NCBI RefSeq assembly: GCF_029439455.1
Contig: NZ_JAQFVG010000358.1
Location: forward strand, 140,076-204,075
Reading direction: 5' to 3'
From: Caballeronia sp. BR00000012568055
GTDB lineage: Bacteria > Pseudomonadota > Gammaproteobacteria > Burkholderiales > Burkholderiaceae
DNA length: 64,000 bases
The translations under genes were made by a program, and so were the position numbers. Shown here piece after piece: positions 63,615 through 64,000 of this stretch. The notes under the pieces were generated by a model. The model was given only the letters and a program-made list of their open reading frames with translations, made no database searches and was not told where the DNA came from. Numbering within the stretch: the first letter of the stretch is position 1; the number at the start of each line of letters is the position of its first letter.

Positions 63615-64000
63615 CAAAGATCGTTTACCTGAAGTCGTTTCAACGTTTTGACGAGCGTGTCGTTGTCGGGTTCAAGCTTTTGCGCCTGACGGAACGCAGC
63701 GCGCGCCTGATCCTGCTGACCCGACTTCCACAATACTTCGCCCAGATGCGCGCCGATTTCGGCGTTCGGCTGAAGGTTGTATGCGTTCTTCAGAATCTTT
63801 TCGGCTTCGGCGGCGTTGCCCTGACGGAAGCGCGCCCAGCCGAGACTGTCCATGATGAACGCATCGTTTGGAGCGAGCGTTACGGCTTTTTCGATTAGCT
63901 TCACGGCTTCATCGAGCCGCTGGTTGCGATCGACGAGCGAATAGCCGAGCGCGTTATACGCTTGCGGGTTGTTCGGCTGAAGACGCATCAGCGAGCGCAA
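63614..64000 (-). CDS. TPR-repeat protein, C-terminal part (cut by the window edge)
   Basis: The visible 128 residues contain about three to four tetratricopeptide repeats (NPQAYNALGYSLVDRNQRLDEAV, NDAFIMDSLGWARFRQGNAAEAE, NAEIGAHLGEVLWKSGQQDQARA). The reading frame stays open to base 64000, so the N-terminus lies outside. In related genomes a long TPR protein precedes lolB; its function is poorly known, with roles in envelope assembly proposed for some relatives. Four-base overlap with lolB suggests coupling. Confidence 0.88.
   Translation of the reverse strand: MRSLMRLQPNNPQAYNALGYSLVDRNQRLDEAVKLIEKAVTLAPNDAFIMDSLGWARFRQGNAAEAEKILKNAYNLQPNAEIGAHLGEVLWKSGQQDQARAAFRQAQKLEPDNDTLVKTLKRLQVNDL

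Overview
The window is a GC-rich chromosomal segment of a betaproteobacterium, most likely Burkholderiaceae of the Caballeronia/Paraburkholderia type. The evidence is the gene content and order: gshA-gshB-ptsIIA-ptsH-ptsI, a complete aa3 oxidase cluster, ispE-tRNA-Gln-prs-rplY-pth, a class II leuA, and an rpoH carrying a CIRCE element. Genus is an inference from familiarity with these arrangements. Most of the window is ordinary core genome with tightly packed genes, several ATGA/GTGA overlaps and clear rho-independent terminators.

Layout. 0.2-4.5 kb: comM, ubiK and the nitrogen-control pair glnK-amtB behind a textbook sigma-54 promoter. 4.7-10 kb: glutathione synthesis (gshA, gshB), then a regulatory phosphotransferase chain (Man-type IIA, HPr, enzyme I) with no permease. 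10-18 kb: a MoeB/ThiF-like enzyme, an S41 protease, gpmA, a rhodanese, grxC, secB, gpsA, trmL, comF and a BioC-like methyltransferase. 18.4-28.7 kb: the cytochrome c oxidase cluster (ctaC with a fused cytochrome c and OmpA-like tail, ctaD, a 46-residue small assembly protein, ctaG, ctaE, SURF1, heme A synthesis genes ctaA/ctaB, sco). 28.7-31 kb: a YciI protein, a MetQ-like lipoprotein-type binding protein and a MarR-GNAT fusion. 31.3-38.8 kb: an N-acetylglucosamine operon (GntR regulator, nagA, isomerising deaminase, IIA-HPr-EI fusion, IIC-IIB-IIB permease).

38.9-43.5 kb is the accessory region and the main discovery candidate. On the minus strand, between two strong terminators, lie an AraC regulator, a 60-residue peptide made almost wholly of Thr-x-x-Gly tetrads (eight perfect TVGG units flanked by TMSG and TLSG), a SPASM-type radical SAM enzyme, a 2-oxoglutarate/Fe(II) dioxygenase resembling the free aliphatic amino acid hydroxylases, and an AzlC-AzlD branched-chain amino acid exporter. 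The repeats are encoded by strongly varied synonymous codons, so the peptide sequence is what is conserved. I read it as a putative ribosomally made, post-translationally modified peptide system whose product may be a modified or hydroxylated valine-like compound or peptide.

43.6-64 kb returns to core functions: rpoH with a perfect CIRCE, pagL, leuA, ybiB, a fumarylpyruvate hydrolase/maleylpyruvate isomerase pair, an ArgO-type exporter, a two-partner secretion pair whose short exoprotein ends in three copies of an unfamiliar ~60-residue repeat, ftsY, rsmD, coaD, ferredoxin, hisC, pth, rplY, prs, tRNA-Gln(UUG), ispE, lolB and the C-terminal part of a TPR protein cut by the window edge.
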